Origin: Agathobacter sp.
GTDB taxonomy: Bacteria; Bacillota; Clostridia; Lachnospirales; Lachnospiraceae
NCBI GenBank assembly: GCA_017623935.1
Contig: JAGAOC010000069.1
Location: forward strand, 1-58,139
Length of the DNA stretch: 58,139 nucleotides
Direction: 5' to 3'
The position numbers and the translations under genes were made by a program. The notes under the pieces were generated by a model that searched no databases, had not been told where the DNA came from, and saw only the letters and a program-made list of their open reading frames with translations. The first letter of the stretch is position 1, and every line of letters begins with the position of its first letter. Positions 50,729 through 58,139 of this stretch are shown piece after piece.

Positions 50729-52153
50729 TTATCTGTTTTTGTTCTTTTCTTTTAATGCTGCGATATTTGCTTCAACCTGTTTCTTATGCAGTGGATACCA
50801 TACAGCAAGAACAAGTGCTAATAAACCAAAGCCAAGTGCAGGGATCAATGTAGAGATGTTAAAGATACCATTTAAAACATCTGTTGACTGTGTCTGACCT
50901 GCTGCAGCAACTGTAGAATCATAACCGATAGCTGTTAATAACCATCCAGAGATACCAGCTGCTAATGCCTGACCAAGTTTACGTGCGAAGGAATATAAAG
51001 CATAAATAGATCCGTCTTCACGAATACCATTCTTTAACTCGGAGTAATCGATAACGTCGGTGATCAAAGCCCAAACTACCATGGAGAAGATTCCAAGTCC
51101 TAACCAGCAAAGTGTCTGTAAACCACAATATACCCAAACGTTCTGTGGACGGATTACCCAAATAAGGATCATAACAACTGCTGCAAAAAGGTTAGAAACA
51201 ACAGATACTTCCGCTTTACCAAATTTCTTAGTTAATGGTTTTGCAACGACTGCCGCAACGATCATTCCAACCATCATCAGCATAGTAGAAGCTGACTGTG
51301 CAGTAGCATTGTTATAATAATCAGGGAAAATATATGCAGCCATATTCTGCATTGTTAACTGTGCTAATAACATAACAATTGATGCAACAATGATAGATAA
51401 TAACGCCCGGTTAGTAAATGCGCTCTTAAGCATCTGGCCTACAGAAGGTCCTTTTTCCTTGGATGCATTCTCAACAACAACACGCTCTGTAACCAGTTTG
51501 TAACATGCTAAATAACATACGATTGCTAAGATAGAGAAGATTCCTGCTGCTAATGTAACTCTAGAGCCAACCAAAGTCTCTTTTACAGTGCCGTCTGCTA
51601 AGGTCTCTTTGCTGTAAGCAATGATCGGAAGTAAAACTCCGATTACCATACCTGCTAACATACCACCCATAGTACGGAATGTTGATAATGACTGACGGTC
51701 ACTTGCCTCGGATGAAACTGCAGATGCCATAGAACCGTATGGAATGTTGATACCGGTGTAGCAGAATGAACCCCAAAGGATATAAGTAATTGCTAAGTAT
51801 GCAATCTTAGTACCAGTAGGAAGTCCAGCTAATCCGCTCTGATACATTAAGAAAGATGCAATCGCTACAGGAACACACATACGAAGTAACCATGGTTTAA
51901 ATTTACCATTCGGAGTAACTTTACCGCGGTCACAGATACGTCCCATTGCAACATCTGTGAATGCATCCACAAAACGTGCTAACATCATGATGGTACCGAT
52001 AACAGCAGCTTCAATTCCCATTACGTCGGTGTAGAATTTGGATAAGATCATGGTAGACAGGATAAAAGTGAAATCGTTACCAAAATCACCAAACAAATAC
52101 CCCAATTTGTCCCGCATACCAAAAGGTCTTACCGCTTTAGCTTTTTTGTCCAT
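50729..52153 (-). CDS. GPH-type (MFS_2) sugar:cation symporter
   Basis: 474 residues with twelve transmembrane helices. The pattern RDKLGYLFGDFGNDFTFILS near the N-terminus, RFVDAFTDVAMGRICDRG, and ALITDVIDYSELKNG after helix 10 are hallmarks of the glycoside-pentoside-hexuronide:cation symporters (MelB, UidB). It imports a glycoside or hexuronide with Na+ or H+. GGGAGG lies eight bases before the ATG. The divergent AraC gene and the GH2 gene beyond it suggest one beta-glycoside locus. Confidence 0.93.
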   Translation of the reverse strand: MDKKAKAVRPFGMRDKLGYLFGDFGNDFTFILSTMILSKFYTDVMGIEAAVIGTIMMLARFVDAFTDVAMGRICDRGKVTPNGKFKPWLLRMCVPVAIASFLMYQSGLAGLPTGTKIAYLAITYILWGSFCYTGINIPYGSMASAVSSEASDRQSLSTFRTMGGMLAGMVIGVLLPIIAYSKETLADGTVKETLVGSRVTLAAGIFSILAIVCYLACYKLVTERVVVENASKEKGPSVGQMLKSAFTNRALLSIIVASIVMLLAQLTMQNMAAYIFPDYYNNATAQSASTMLMMVGMIVAAVVAKPLTKKFGKAEVSVVSNLFAAVVMILIWVIRPQNVWVYCGLQTLCWLGLGIFSMVVWALITDVIDYSELKNGIREDGSIYALYSFARKLGQALAAGISGWLLTAIGYDSTVAAAGQTQSTDVLNGIFNISTLIPALGFGLLALVLAVWYPLHKKQVEANIAALKEKNKNR

Positions 52154-52249
52154 TGTATTTCCCTCCCATTTTTAAAATCTTTGACTGACCTCTTCGGCCG
52201 TTGTTGCCAATACGGACCTCCTTATTGATAATATTTTAACATGATTTTT

Positions 52250-52267
52250 TTATACACATGAGTATAA
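52250..52267. promoter_or_regulatory. Palindrome in the symporter/AraC divergent region
   Basis: TTATAC-ACATGA-GTATAA is a 6-bp-arm inverted repeat between the two divergent genes. A further motif ACCCAAAAATT (52310-52320) recurs, inverted, before the GH2 gene (56066-56076). Either could bind the AraC regulator. Confidence 0.45.
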
Positions 52268-52362
52268 TTTTTTGTTTATTTGGTAATATTTTTAGTTGTA
52301 CTTGAATTCACCCAAAAATTATACGATAATAACTAAAAGAAATACTAATTGGGGGCGATGTA

Positions 52363-53610
52363 TTGAAACATGAAATTGAACTTAAATTTGTAGAGATCCT
52401 TCTGCAAAACTACCGGCTTCCGGTATACTATATTGAAGACATGAATGTGGAACCGAAACCGCTGCCCTCAGCACTTCATCTTCGGAAAATGCTAGGGGTA
52501 TCTTATAGCTTTAAGTTTGTTATGAATCTACTAAAGAAACAATGCAAACCTAATACCATATATCAGGTAAAAGATACTTTAAGATGTAACTATATCTTTT
52601 TTATGTTGCCGGAGGACGAAGAACGCGATCAGCCTTCCTATGTGTGTATCGGTCCCTACACTGCTGTTGCGATCTCCAAACAAGAGATCTACATGATCGC
52701 TAACGAGCATAAGATCCCACCTAATTTTATGCCCCAACTGGAGCAATTTTATGTGGATCTTCCGTTGATCTCTTCGGAAAATAATCTGTTAAATATTGTC
52801 TTTACTCTTGGACAGTTTCTGTGGGGAAACCTGGATTCTTTTACCTATCAGCAGATAGAGGATCACCTGGATCACTCTACAGACCAACCAGAGATGAATT
52901 ATGACTTTACTTCTCCGGAAGACTCACTTCTTAATATGCAGTTGGTTGAAGAACGATATGACCTGGAAAATCAATTGATCAAGACAGTTTCTCAGGGGCA
53001 GCTACACAAAGCAGAATTGATCATAGGGCAGATTACTCAACGGCAATTTGAAGTCCGCAATTCTAATTCTCTACGGAATACACAGAACTATCTGATCATT
53101 TTGAATACTTTGTTACGAACAGCCGCATCAAAAGGCGCTGTTCATCCTTATCATATTGATAAGATCTCTTCAAAATATGCCCGTAAGATCGAGCAGGCAA
53201 CTTCAGAAGAGACCTGCTCCGCGCTCATTAAAGAAATGATACGAAAATATTGCCTGTTAGTGAAAAATCATTCTCTGAAAGGCTACTCACTTTTAGTACA
53301 GAAGGTGGTTTCCCAGATTGATTATGATCTGACTGCAGATCTGGGATTAAAAGCGATGTCTTCTCTGCTGAATGTAAATTCCAGTTATTTATCCACTTTA
53401 TTTAAGAAAGAGACTGGAACTACTTTGACAGAATACGTGAACCGAAAGAGGATCGAACACGCTATTTTCCTTCTGAATTCTACCAATATGCAGATTCAGG
53501 TCATTGCCCAATATTGTGGGATCCCTGATGTAAACTACTTCACAAAGATCTTTAAGAAATATATCGGGCAGACCCCAAAAGAATATCGAGAACAGATCAT
53601 TAACTTATAA
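52363..53610 (+). CDS. AraC family regulator of the beta-glycoside locus
   Basis: 415 residues. The N-terminal 300 form a sensor without a clear cupin motif (YVCIGPYTAVAISKQEIYMI is a recurrent pattern in clostridial AraC proteins). The C-terminal 100 residues hold two helix-turn-helix motifs (LGLKAMSSLLNVNSSYLSTL, MQIQVIAQYCGIPDVNYFTK), ending TPKEYREQI. The frame opens with TTG at 52363 behind GGGGG; no better ATG is in frame. It sits between the divergent symporter gene and the convergent GH2 gene, and probably activates both on a sugar signal. Confidence 0.92.
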   Translation: MKHEIELKFVEILLQNYRLPVYYIEDMNVEPKPLPSALHLRKMLGVSYSFKFVMNLLKKQCKPNTIYQVKDTLRCNYIFFMLPEDEERDQPSYVCIGPYTAVAISKQEIYMIANEHKIPPNFMPQLEQFYVDLPLISSENNLLNIVFTLGQFLWGNLDSFTYQQIEDHLDHSTDQPEMNYDFTSPEDSLLNMQLVEERYDLENQLIKTVSQGQLHKAELIIGQITQRQFEVRNSNSLRNTQNYLIILNTLLRTAASKGAVHPYHIDKISSKYARKIEQATSEETCSALIKEMIRKYCLLVKNHSLKGYSLLVQKVVSQIDYDLTADLGLKAMSSLLNVNSSYLSTLFKKETGTTLTEYVNRKRIEHAIFLLNSTNMQIQVIAQYCGIPDVNYFTKIFKKYIGQTPKEYREQIINL

Positions 53611-53662
53611 GATTGTTCCTTTATCCAAAAGCTTGCTCGTCACACCGCAAGGCAAAACCAGA

Positions 53663-53698
53663 AAGACCCGCCGCACCAATACTGGCGTGGCGGGTCTT
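53663..53698. terminator. Bidirectional terminator between AraC and GH2 genes
   Basis: AAGACCCGCCGC-CC pairs with GG-GTGGCGGGTCTT around a short AT-rich loop. It is very GC-rich compared with its surroundings. T-rich sequence is present but short on both sides. Confidence 0.75.
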
Positions 53699-53732
53699 CT
53701 GTGTTACTTTTCTGCACTCCCCCTTATAGGCT

Positions 53733-55985
53733 TTACTCAGTAACTACTGGAATCTGATTCAGCTGTTCATTCAGCTCTAACAGCTGTTCTTTTGTTAAGC
53801 TCATGCCGGTGAGACCTAACAAGTTTGTTAAACGAAGAACTGTAAAGCTGCCCATCATCTGCATCATTCCTGACATCTGTTCTGGTTTTATATCGAAACC
53901 TTCTCCCTCTTTTTTGCCAGATGCCATTTTCTTCATCATCTCTCCAAAGAACTGCTGTCCTGCTGGAGATTTCATGATATCGCCCATTTTAGAATTCAAT
54001 GAATAATGTCCCTCTACTTCGACAATATCGAACCAGTTCAGGACTGCCCCCTTCTCTGTTAAGCGATATGCATTATTGAATTCCTCTACTTTGCGGATGT
54101 GACTTTCATCTCTATATTCACCTGCAATTGCAGTTAAAGTAGATTCACCTTTGTTTGGAACCTGGAAATAGAAGAAATGATCTTCTGCTGTCTGTTTTCC
54201 AAGGCTCTCTCCATTCACCAGTAATTCAACTTCTGGTAAGTTGGAGTATACGGTAACTTTTGTTACGTCTTCTACACGATCTACATAGCGTTTTCCACAG
54301 ATGTGTACAAATGGTTCATCAGATAACCATGCTTTGTATGCGTAGAAGGAATCTTTCTTGTATTTTCTATCAAAGGTTACAAGACCTTTGTGGTTCTGTC
54401 CATTCTCTCCTCCTTCGTTACGAGCATCTGCACCGAAGTCGAACATATTCCATACATGAGTAGCCCAGATATATGGTCTGCTGTAAAGCTGTTTGATCAG
54501 CTCTTCATGGTAATATGCCTGATATTCTTCTGTGTAATCACCCTGCTGTGGATCAGATGTATGCCAGTTCAATGCTTCACATCCATACTCACTCATACCT
54601 ACTGGAATGTTAGGGAAGGTCTTATGGAAGTTATCGAACCAAGGACCGTTCATAGATGTGTCTCCGCCATACCATCCAAAGTAATGGTTGTGGGATACTA
54701 CATCTGGAATCTGGATATATGGATCATGGATATCACACATACTTACAACTGCGATAGTAGTAAGTCTTGTCTTATCCATCTCATGACACAGATCATTTAA
54801 GATATTGTGGTTCTCGATCAGATCAGGATCAGACTGTCCTGACATGGTGATCTCGTTGGATAATCCCCAAACTACGATACTTGGGTGGTTGTAATTCTGT
54901 ACGATAAGTTCTTTCATCTGGGAGATAGTGTTCTCACGTCCAGTTGGCATATGGCTGGAAATGTATGGGATCTCTGCCCAGATCACAAGTCCTCTTTCAT
55001 CACACAGATCATAGAAATACTGATCATGCTGATAATGTGCAAGACGGATAGTAGTTGCACCCATCTCACAGATCAGATCCATGTCTTCTTCATGATGTTC
55101 TGGAAGAAGTGCATTACCGATTCCCCATCTATCCTGATGACGGGATACACCACGAAGTGGATAGCTTTCTCCATTCAAGATGAAACCTTTCTCTGGATCG
55201 ATCTCAAAAGTTCTGCATCCAAATCTTGTGCTTACATTATCGATCACATCTTCGCCTTCGATCAATGCTGCTTCTAATGTGTAAAGGTATGGATCTTTCT
55301 TTCCATGCCATAAATGTACTCCTGGGATAGATAAAACTGCTTTGGTATCTGCAGCATCCTGAGTTGTCTCAGCTACTACATTGCCTTCTTTATCTTTGAT
55401 AGTGAAAGCAATCTTCTGTCCTGCTTTTGCATTGGTAAGGTATACTTCTGCTTCTACCTCTGCGTCAGCTCCTTTGATCTCTGGAGTAACTTTGATTCCA
55501 GGTCCTCCATAATAATCCAAGTCAAAATGAGAATCATTTACAGCGATGATATTTACATCACGATATAATCCGCCGTAGAATGTAAAGTCTGCATTCTGTG
55601 GATATACTCTGTCGTTTACCCCATTATCAACTGCGATGACGATTAAGTTTGTTACGTCTAATGCTTCTGTGATATTTACTCTCCAGGTAGAATATCCACC
55701 ATCATGAGAAGCTAATTTCTTTCCATTTACATATACATCTGCGGAAGCATTTGCTCCTTTGATCTCCAGATAATACTGGGAAGCGTCCGGCAGATCGATC
55801 TTGTTTAATTCTTTTGCATAGTAGCAGGTTCCACGATAATAATCATTGCCGCCATCCTGTCCATCAATTGCGTTCCAGGAATGTGGAAGTGTAACCCAAT
55901 ACCATTTCTCCGGCATAGTTGCTGGAATTGTGTCTGCATCCTTTGTAAATGCCCATTTTGTGTTAAAATTAATGATCTCTCGCAT
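53733..55985 (-). CDS. Glycoside hydrolase family 2 (beta-galactosidase or beta-glucuronidase) with C-terminal extension
   Basis: 750 residues, no signal peptide. GH2 order: jelly-roll domain (VTLPHSWNAIDGQDGGNDYY), Ig-like domain, then TIM barrel with acid/base Glu378 (WGLSNEI) and nucleophile Glu466 (MSEYGCEA). NHKGLVTFDRK near residue 530 carries an N-x-K like that of glucuronidases, but many galactosidases have NDKGLV there, so substrate is open. After about residue 640 a Met-rich helical extension (MMKKMASGKKEGEGFDIKPE, MSGMMQMMGSF) of about 100 residues follows that is not part of GH2. It is convergent to the AraC gene and pairs with the GPH symporter. GAGAGG before the ATG. Confidence 0.92.
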   Translation of the reverse strand: MREIINFNTKWAFTKDADTIPATMPEKWYWVTLPHSWNAIDGQDGGNDYYRGTCYYAKELNKIDLPDASQYYLEIKGANASADVYVNGKKLASHDGGYSTWRVNITEALDVTNLIVIAVDNGVNDRVYPQNADFTFYGGLYRDVNIIAVNDSHFDLDYYGGPGIKVTPEIKGADAEVEAEVYLTNAKAGQKIAFTIKDKEGNVVAETTQDAADTKAVLSIPGVHLWHGKKDPYLYTLEAALIEGEDVIDNVSTRFGCRTFEIDPEKGFILNGESYPLRGVSRHQDRWGIGNALLPEHHEEDMDLICEMGATTIRLAHYQHDQYFYDLCDERGLVIWAEIPYISSHMPTGRENTISQMKELIVQNYNHPSIVVWGLSNEITMSGQSDPDLIENHNILNDLCHEMDKTRLTTIAVVSMCDIHDPYIQIPDVVSHNHYFGWYGGDTSMNGPWFDNFHKTFPNIPVGMSEYGCEALNWHTSDPQQGDYTEEYQAYYHEELIKQLYSRPYIWATHVWNMFDFGADARNEGGENGQNHKGLVTFDRKYKKDSFYAYKAWLSDEPFVHICGKRYVDRVEDVTKVTVYSNLPEVELLVNGESLGKQTAEDHFFYFQVPNKGESTLTAIAGEYRDESHIRKVEEFNNAYRLTEKGAVLNWFDIVEVEGHYSLNSKMGDIMKSPAGQQFFGEMMKKMASGKKEGEGFDIKPEQMSGMMQMMGSFTVLRLTNLLGLTGMSLTKEQLLELNEQLNQIPVVTE

Positions 55986-56096
55986 ATGATACCCTCTCCT
56001 ATCTTTTACGTTCTATTTGTTTGCTAAAGTCATTCTAACATAAAACATTTCTAAGGTCGGAGAAGAATTTTTGGGTAAAATAGAAAAATTTTTGTC

Positions 56097-57350
56097 TTAT
56101 TCTTTTCCCGTTGCCAACTTATGCATTTCTTCTGTAGCAAAAGAAAGTTTCGTGATCACATCCTTTTTGCTCACATAGCACCAAAAGCTGTCATCCGGTA
56201 TGGAAATATCCACACAATCTCCTCTTTTTAAATAGTCGTATTCGATGTGCATACTTTCCATATCTTTTGCACTGCGCACCAGGGTATAAGGCTCTCCATA
56301 ATACATACATTCAATCCTTGTCTCTGTAGGAGTCTGGATCAATTTTCCCATACCCTGTTTATAAAATTTACGGGAACCCGGCAAAGTCTCGATCCGTACT
56401 TCATCTTCAAAATAATAAGTTCCCTCTTCAATCTCTTTTCGGACACATTCCCGTTCCCACTTGCTCCAATCTGGAATATGAGAAAATTCCGTCTCACCGG
56501 ATAAGGCTTTCAACTGCCCGAACGTATCCATCTCCCATTCTTTTCCGCAATGACCGCACCAAAGTCTGGTTCCCTTAGATTCCATCTTAGATTCTGTCCG
56601 ACAAGCAGGGCATTTATACAAAAGTGCATGAAGACCTTCCGCTCTTCTCGGGTGATCGATCTCTAAACGGTTCTCTAACTGCCAGCGGAAATCATCATAA
56701 GCAAAGGCTTTTTTTATCTTCTCATTGATCTCCTGTGCGTTTAAAACTTTTGCTTCTTCATGGGTAACGATCTGTACCATTTCTGCTTCTACATAGGTCT
56801 TTTTGTTGATCTTATTCCACTGTGGACAGGTCACAAAATTCCCATGGATCCGAAGGACTACTACCGGAACTTTTAAGATCTGTGCCAATTTTCCAACAGA
56901 ATCCGGCAGATAAGAAGTACAGCCATCCAGAGAGTATCTTGCTTCTGGAAAAAGCACAAAGATCGTGCCTAATTTTTCTATGCAATATTTAATGTTGCGG
57001 ATTAAATTCAGATCGGTAATAAACTTTCGGGTTCCCAATACCCCTAAAGAACGCATAAGAGGCTCTGTATAGGTATTGAATCCCTCCAAAGTCATAACAT
57101 TATTTACCGGATAAGGATGAGTGGCTTTTAACATAATGTTAAAGTCCACCATAGATGAATGGGTTACTAAAAGCAGGTAAGGCTTTTCTATATTTTCCAT
57201 ATTTACCTGCTTTAAGACGAAACCTCTTTTCTTGAGGTCCGGAAAACTGATCAGTGCTTTCGCCCATCCCATAAGAAAGCATGGGCGGATCGGTCTCTTT
57301 TTAAAATCAAATCTTGCTACTTCTTTTTTTTGAGCTGTTTTTCCAAACAT
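56097..57350 (-). CDS. PlsC-type acyltransferase with C-terminal zinc ribbon
   Basis: 417 residues. The N-terminal 220 are a lysophospholipid acyltransferase domain with H-x4-D (His64, Asp69 in THSSMVDFN), LGTRKF, and FPEAR (134-138, the FPEGT-like motif). From about 240 a zinc ribbon follows: CPAC (247-250) and CGHC (265-268), then a beta-rich C-terminal domain (FEDEVRIETLPGSRKFYKQG). PlsC proper makes phosphatidic acid from lysophosphatidic acid; the added zinc domain is unusual, so another acyl acceptor is possible. There is no membrane segment at the N-terminus except weak hydrophobic stretches. AGAGGATA lies before the ATG. Confidence 0.87.
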   Translation of the reverse strand: MFGKTAQKKEVARFDFKKRPIRPCFLMGWAKALISFPDLKKRGFVLKQVNMENIEKPYLLLVTHSSMVDFNIMLKATHPYPVNNVMTLEGFNTYTEPLMRSLGVLGTRKFITDLNLIRNIKYCIEKLGTIFVLFPEARYSLDGCTSYLPDSVGKLAQILKVPVVVLRIHGNFVTCPQWNKINKKTYVEAEMVQIVTHEEAKVLNAQEINEKIKKAFAYDDFRWQLENRLEIDHPRRAEGLHALLYKCPACRTESKMESKGTRLWCGHCGKEWEMDTFGQLKALSGETEFSHIPDWSKWERECVRKEIEEGTYYFEDEVRIETLPGSRKFYKQGMGKLIQTPTETRIECMYYGEPYTLVRSAKDMESMHIEYDYLKRGDCVDISIPDDSFWCYVSKKDVITKLSFATEEMHKLATGKE

Positions 57351-57417
57351 TCTTTATCCTCTCTCTTTTGTAATCTGGGATCATTGCTTGTGCAATCATC
57401 CTTTTCCACAGAGGATC

Positions 57418-58074
57418 TTAACTCATTCGGTAATGTCCCACGATATCTTCCCTGTACTCCAAAATGTCCTGCTCATACCCTGCCTGAGCCGGGCTTCCAT
57501 TATGGATCACAAAAGAGATTCCTTTTTTATTGCGTTTGTCGGACACAATACCAATATGTTTTTCAAATACAATGATGTCACCACCCTGCCACTGTTCAAT
57601 ATCTGTGATATCCGTGGTAAGGGATATGGCATTTCTCTCAAAATACACCCTTAGATTTCGAACTCTCCGAAAATCAATATTAGGATCAGGCTTGATGATA
57701 TCATAGTCTTCCCTGTGGTTTTCAATATCTTCCGCAACTAACTGCTGAAGATCATATCCTGCTGCCAAAAAAGAAAACGCCACCACATCTGTGCAGACCC
57801 CATATTCATCATCGGGATAACCCCCGGAATAGTATTTACTCTTATACTGGGGGTTTGTTGCAATATAGGCTCTCGTTCCTGCCAAAATGTCTGTCTGGTC
57901 ATCTACTCCGTCTTCATCTTTATCAACAGAACTTGTGTAAGTCTCAATTCCAAAGTCTTCATTTGTGTACTGTCTGTGGGGAATCACATTCAAGATATAC
58001 AAAGCTGCCCCCGCCACACTTCCGGCAACCGAAACTGCGCCGGCACAAATAGCAAAAAGTTTCTTTCTCTTCAT
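57418..58074 (-). CDS. DUF1287 family protein, probable membrane-anchored papain-like hydrolase
   Basis: 218 residues. An N-terminal signal anchor (KKLFAICAGAVSVAGSVAGA) is followed by a DUF1287 domain: TYTSSVDKDEDGVDDQTDIL, CTDVVAFSF with Cys94, DPNIDFRRVRNL, GGDIIVFEKHIGIV with His173, and VIHNGSPA. The Cys/His arrangement resembles NlpC/P60 amidases, so it may cut a peptide or amide bond in the envelope. AAAGGAG before the ATG at 58074. It lies 67 bp upstream of the PlsC-like gene in the same direction and may be cotranscribed with it. Confidence 0.88.
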   Translation of the reverse strand: MKRKKLFAICAGAVSVAGSVAGAALYILNVIPHRQYTNEDFGIETYTSSVDKDEDGVDDQTDILAGTRAYIATNPQYKSKYYSGGYPDDEYGVCTDVVAFSFLAAGYDLQQLVAEDIENHREDYDIIKPDPNIDFRRVRNLRVYFERNAISLTTDITDIEQWQGGDIIVFEKHIGIVSDKRNKKGISFVIHNGSPAQAGYEQDILEYREDIVGHYRMS

Positions 58075-58139
58075 CTATTGTCTCCTTTTCTGAGAGTTAT
58101 TGCAACTAAAATATAAACTTTTCCAAAATTTTATAAAAA

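Noticed and set aside
54300-54430. N-x-K motif taken as proof of beta-glucuronidase
   Set aside because: Beta-galactosidases of the same GH2 group often carry a similar NDKGLV stretch, so the substrate is left open.

Overview
The window looks like a chromosomal segment of a low-GC, anaerobic gut-type Firmicute, most likely a Lachnospiraceae-like member of Clostridia. This is an inference from several signs: three T-box controlled aminoacyl-tRNA synthetase genes, strong AGGAGG ribosome binding sites, many AraC-type regulators beside glycoside hydrolases, a GPH-type sugar symporter, a BspA-like surface protein with choline-binding-type repeats, and a CD3324-type small regulator. I cannot assign a genus. 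No rRNA or tRNA gene, CRISPR array, integrase, transposase or phage structural gene is visible.

Layout. 1-5.9 kb: a truncated GH13 amylase, a two-gene unit of unknown function, two small proteins, a palindrome-rich spacer, and a TetR gene divergent from an integral membrane protein that resembles transmembrane terpene cyclases. 5.9-8.3 kb: a decayed AraC/ABC-exporter locus that has lost the 5' ends of three genes. 8.3-13 kb: an ABC exporter pair and proS with a proline T-box. 13-16 kb: a large repeat-bearing surface protein. 16-22 kb: three acetyltransferases, Ogt, a racemase-family protein and an ABC exporter. 22-27.3 kb: a chemoreceptor paired with an orphan sugar-binding lipoprotein, a divergent AraC regulator and a PilZ protein. 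27.4-33 kb: AI-2E-type permease, a PadR/HAAS/DUF4097 operon behind a four-copy operator-like array, EamA and LURP-one proteins. 33-38.3 kb: DUF2975, XRE and DUF4153 genes converging on, and overlapping, a sensor kinase/response regulator pair. 38.5-49 kb: GH2, a LytM-like protein, rsmA, AIM24-like, tatD, Nudix, metG with a methionine T-box, a zinc-ribbon protein and a Ca/Na antiporter. 49-50.7 kb: tyrS with a tyrosine T-box and apparently an AUA start codon. 50.7-58 kb: a beta-glycoside locus (GPH symporter, AraC, GH2), a PlsC acyltransferase with a zinc ribbon, and a DUF1287 protein.

How it fits together. Most of the window is ordinary accessory and housekeeping content. The parts that most repay attention are (i) a modular palindromic repeat family, two copies of which sit between a T-box attenuator and the coding start of proS and metG; (ii) the binding-protein/chemoreceptor/AraC/PilZ cluster, which reads as a sensory module with no transporter; (iii) the PadR operator array; (iv) the tyrS gene with no canonical start codon; and (v) the decayed transporter locus whose junctions can be read to within a few bases.
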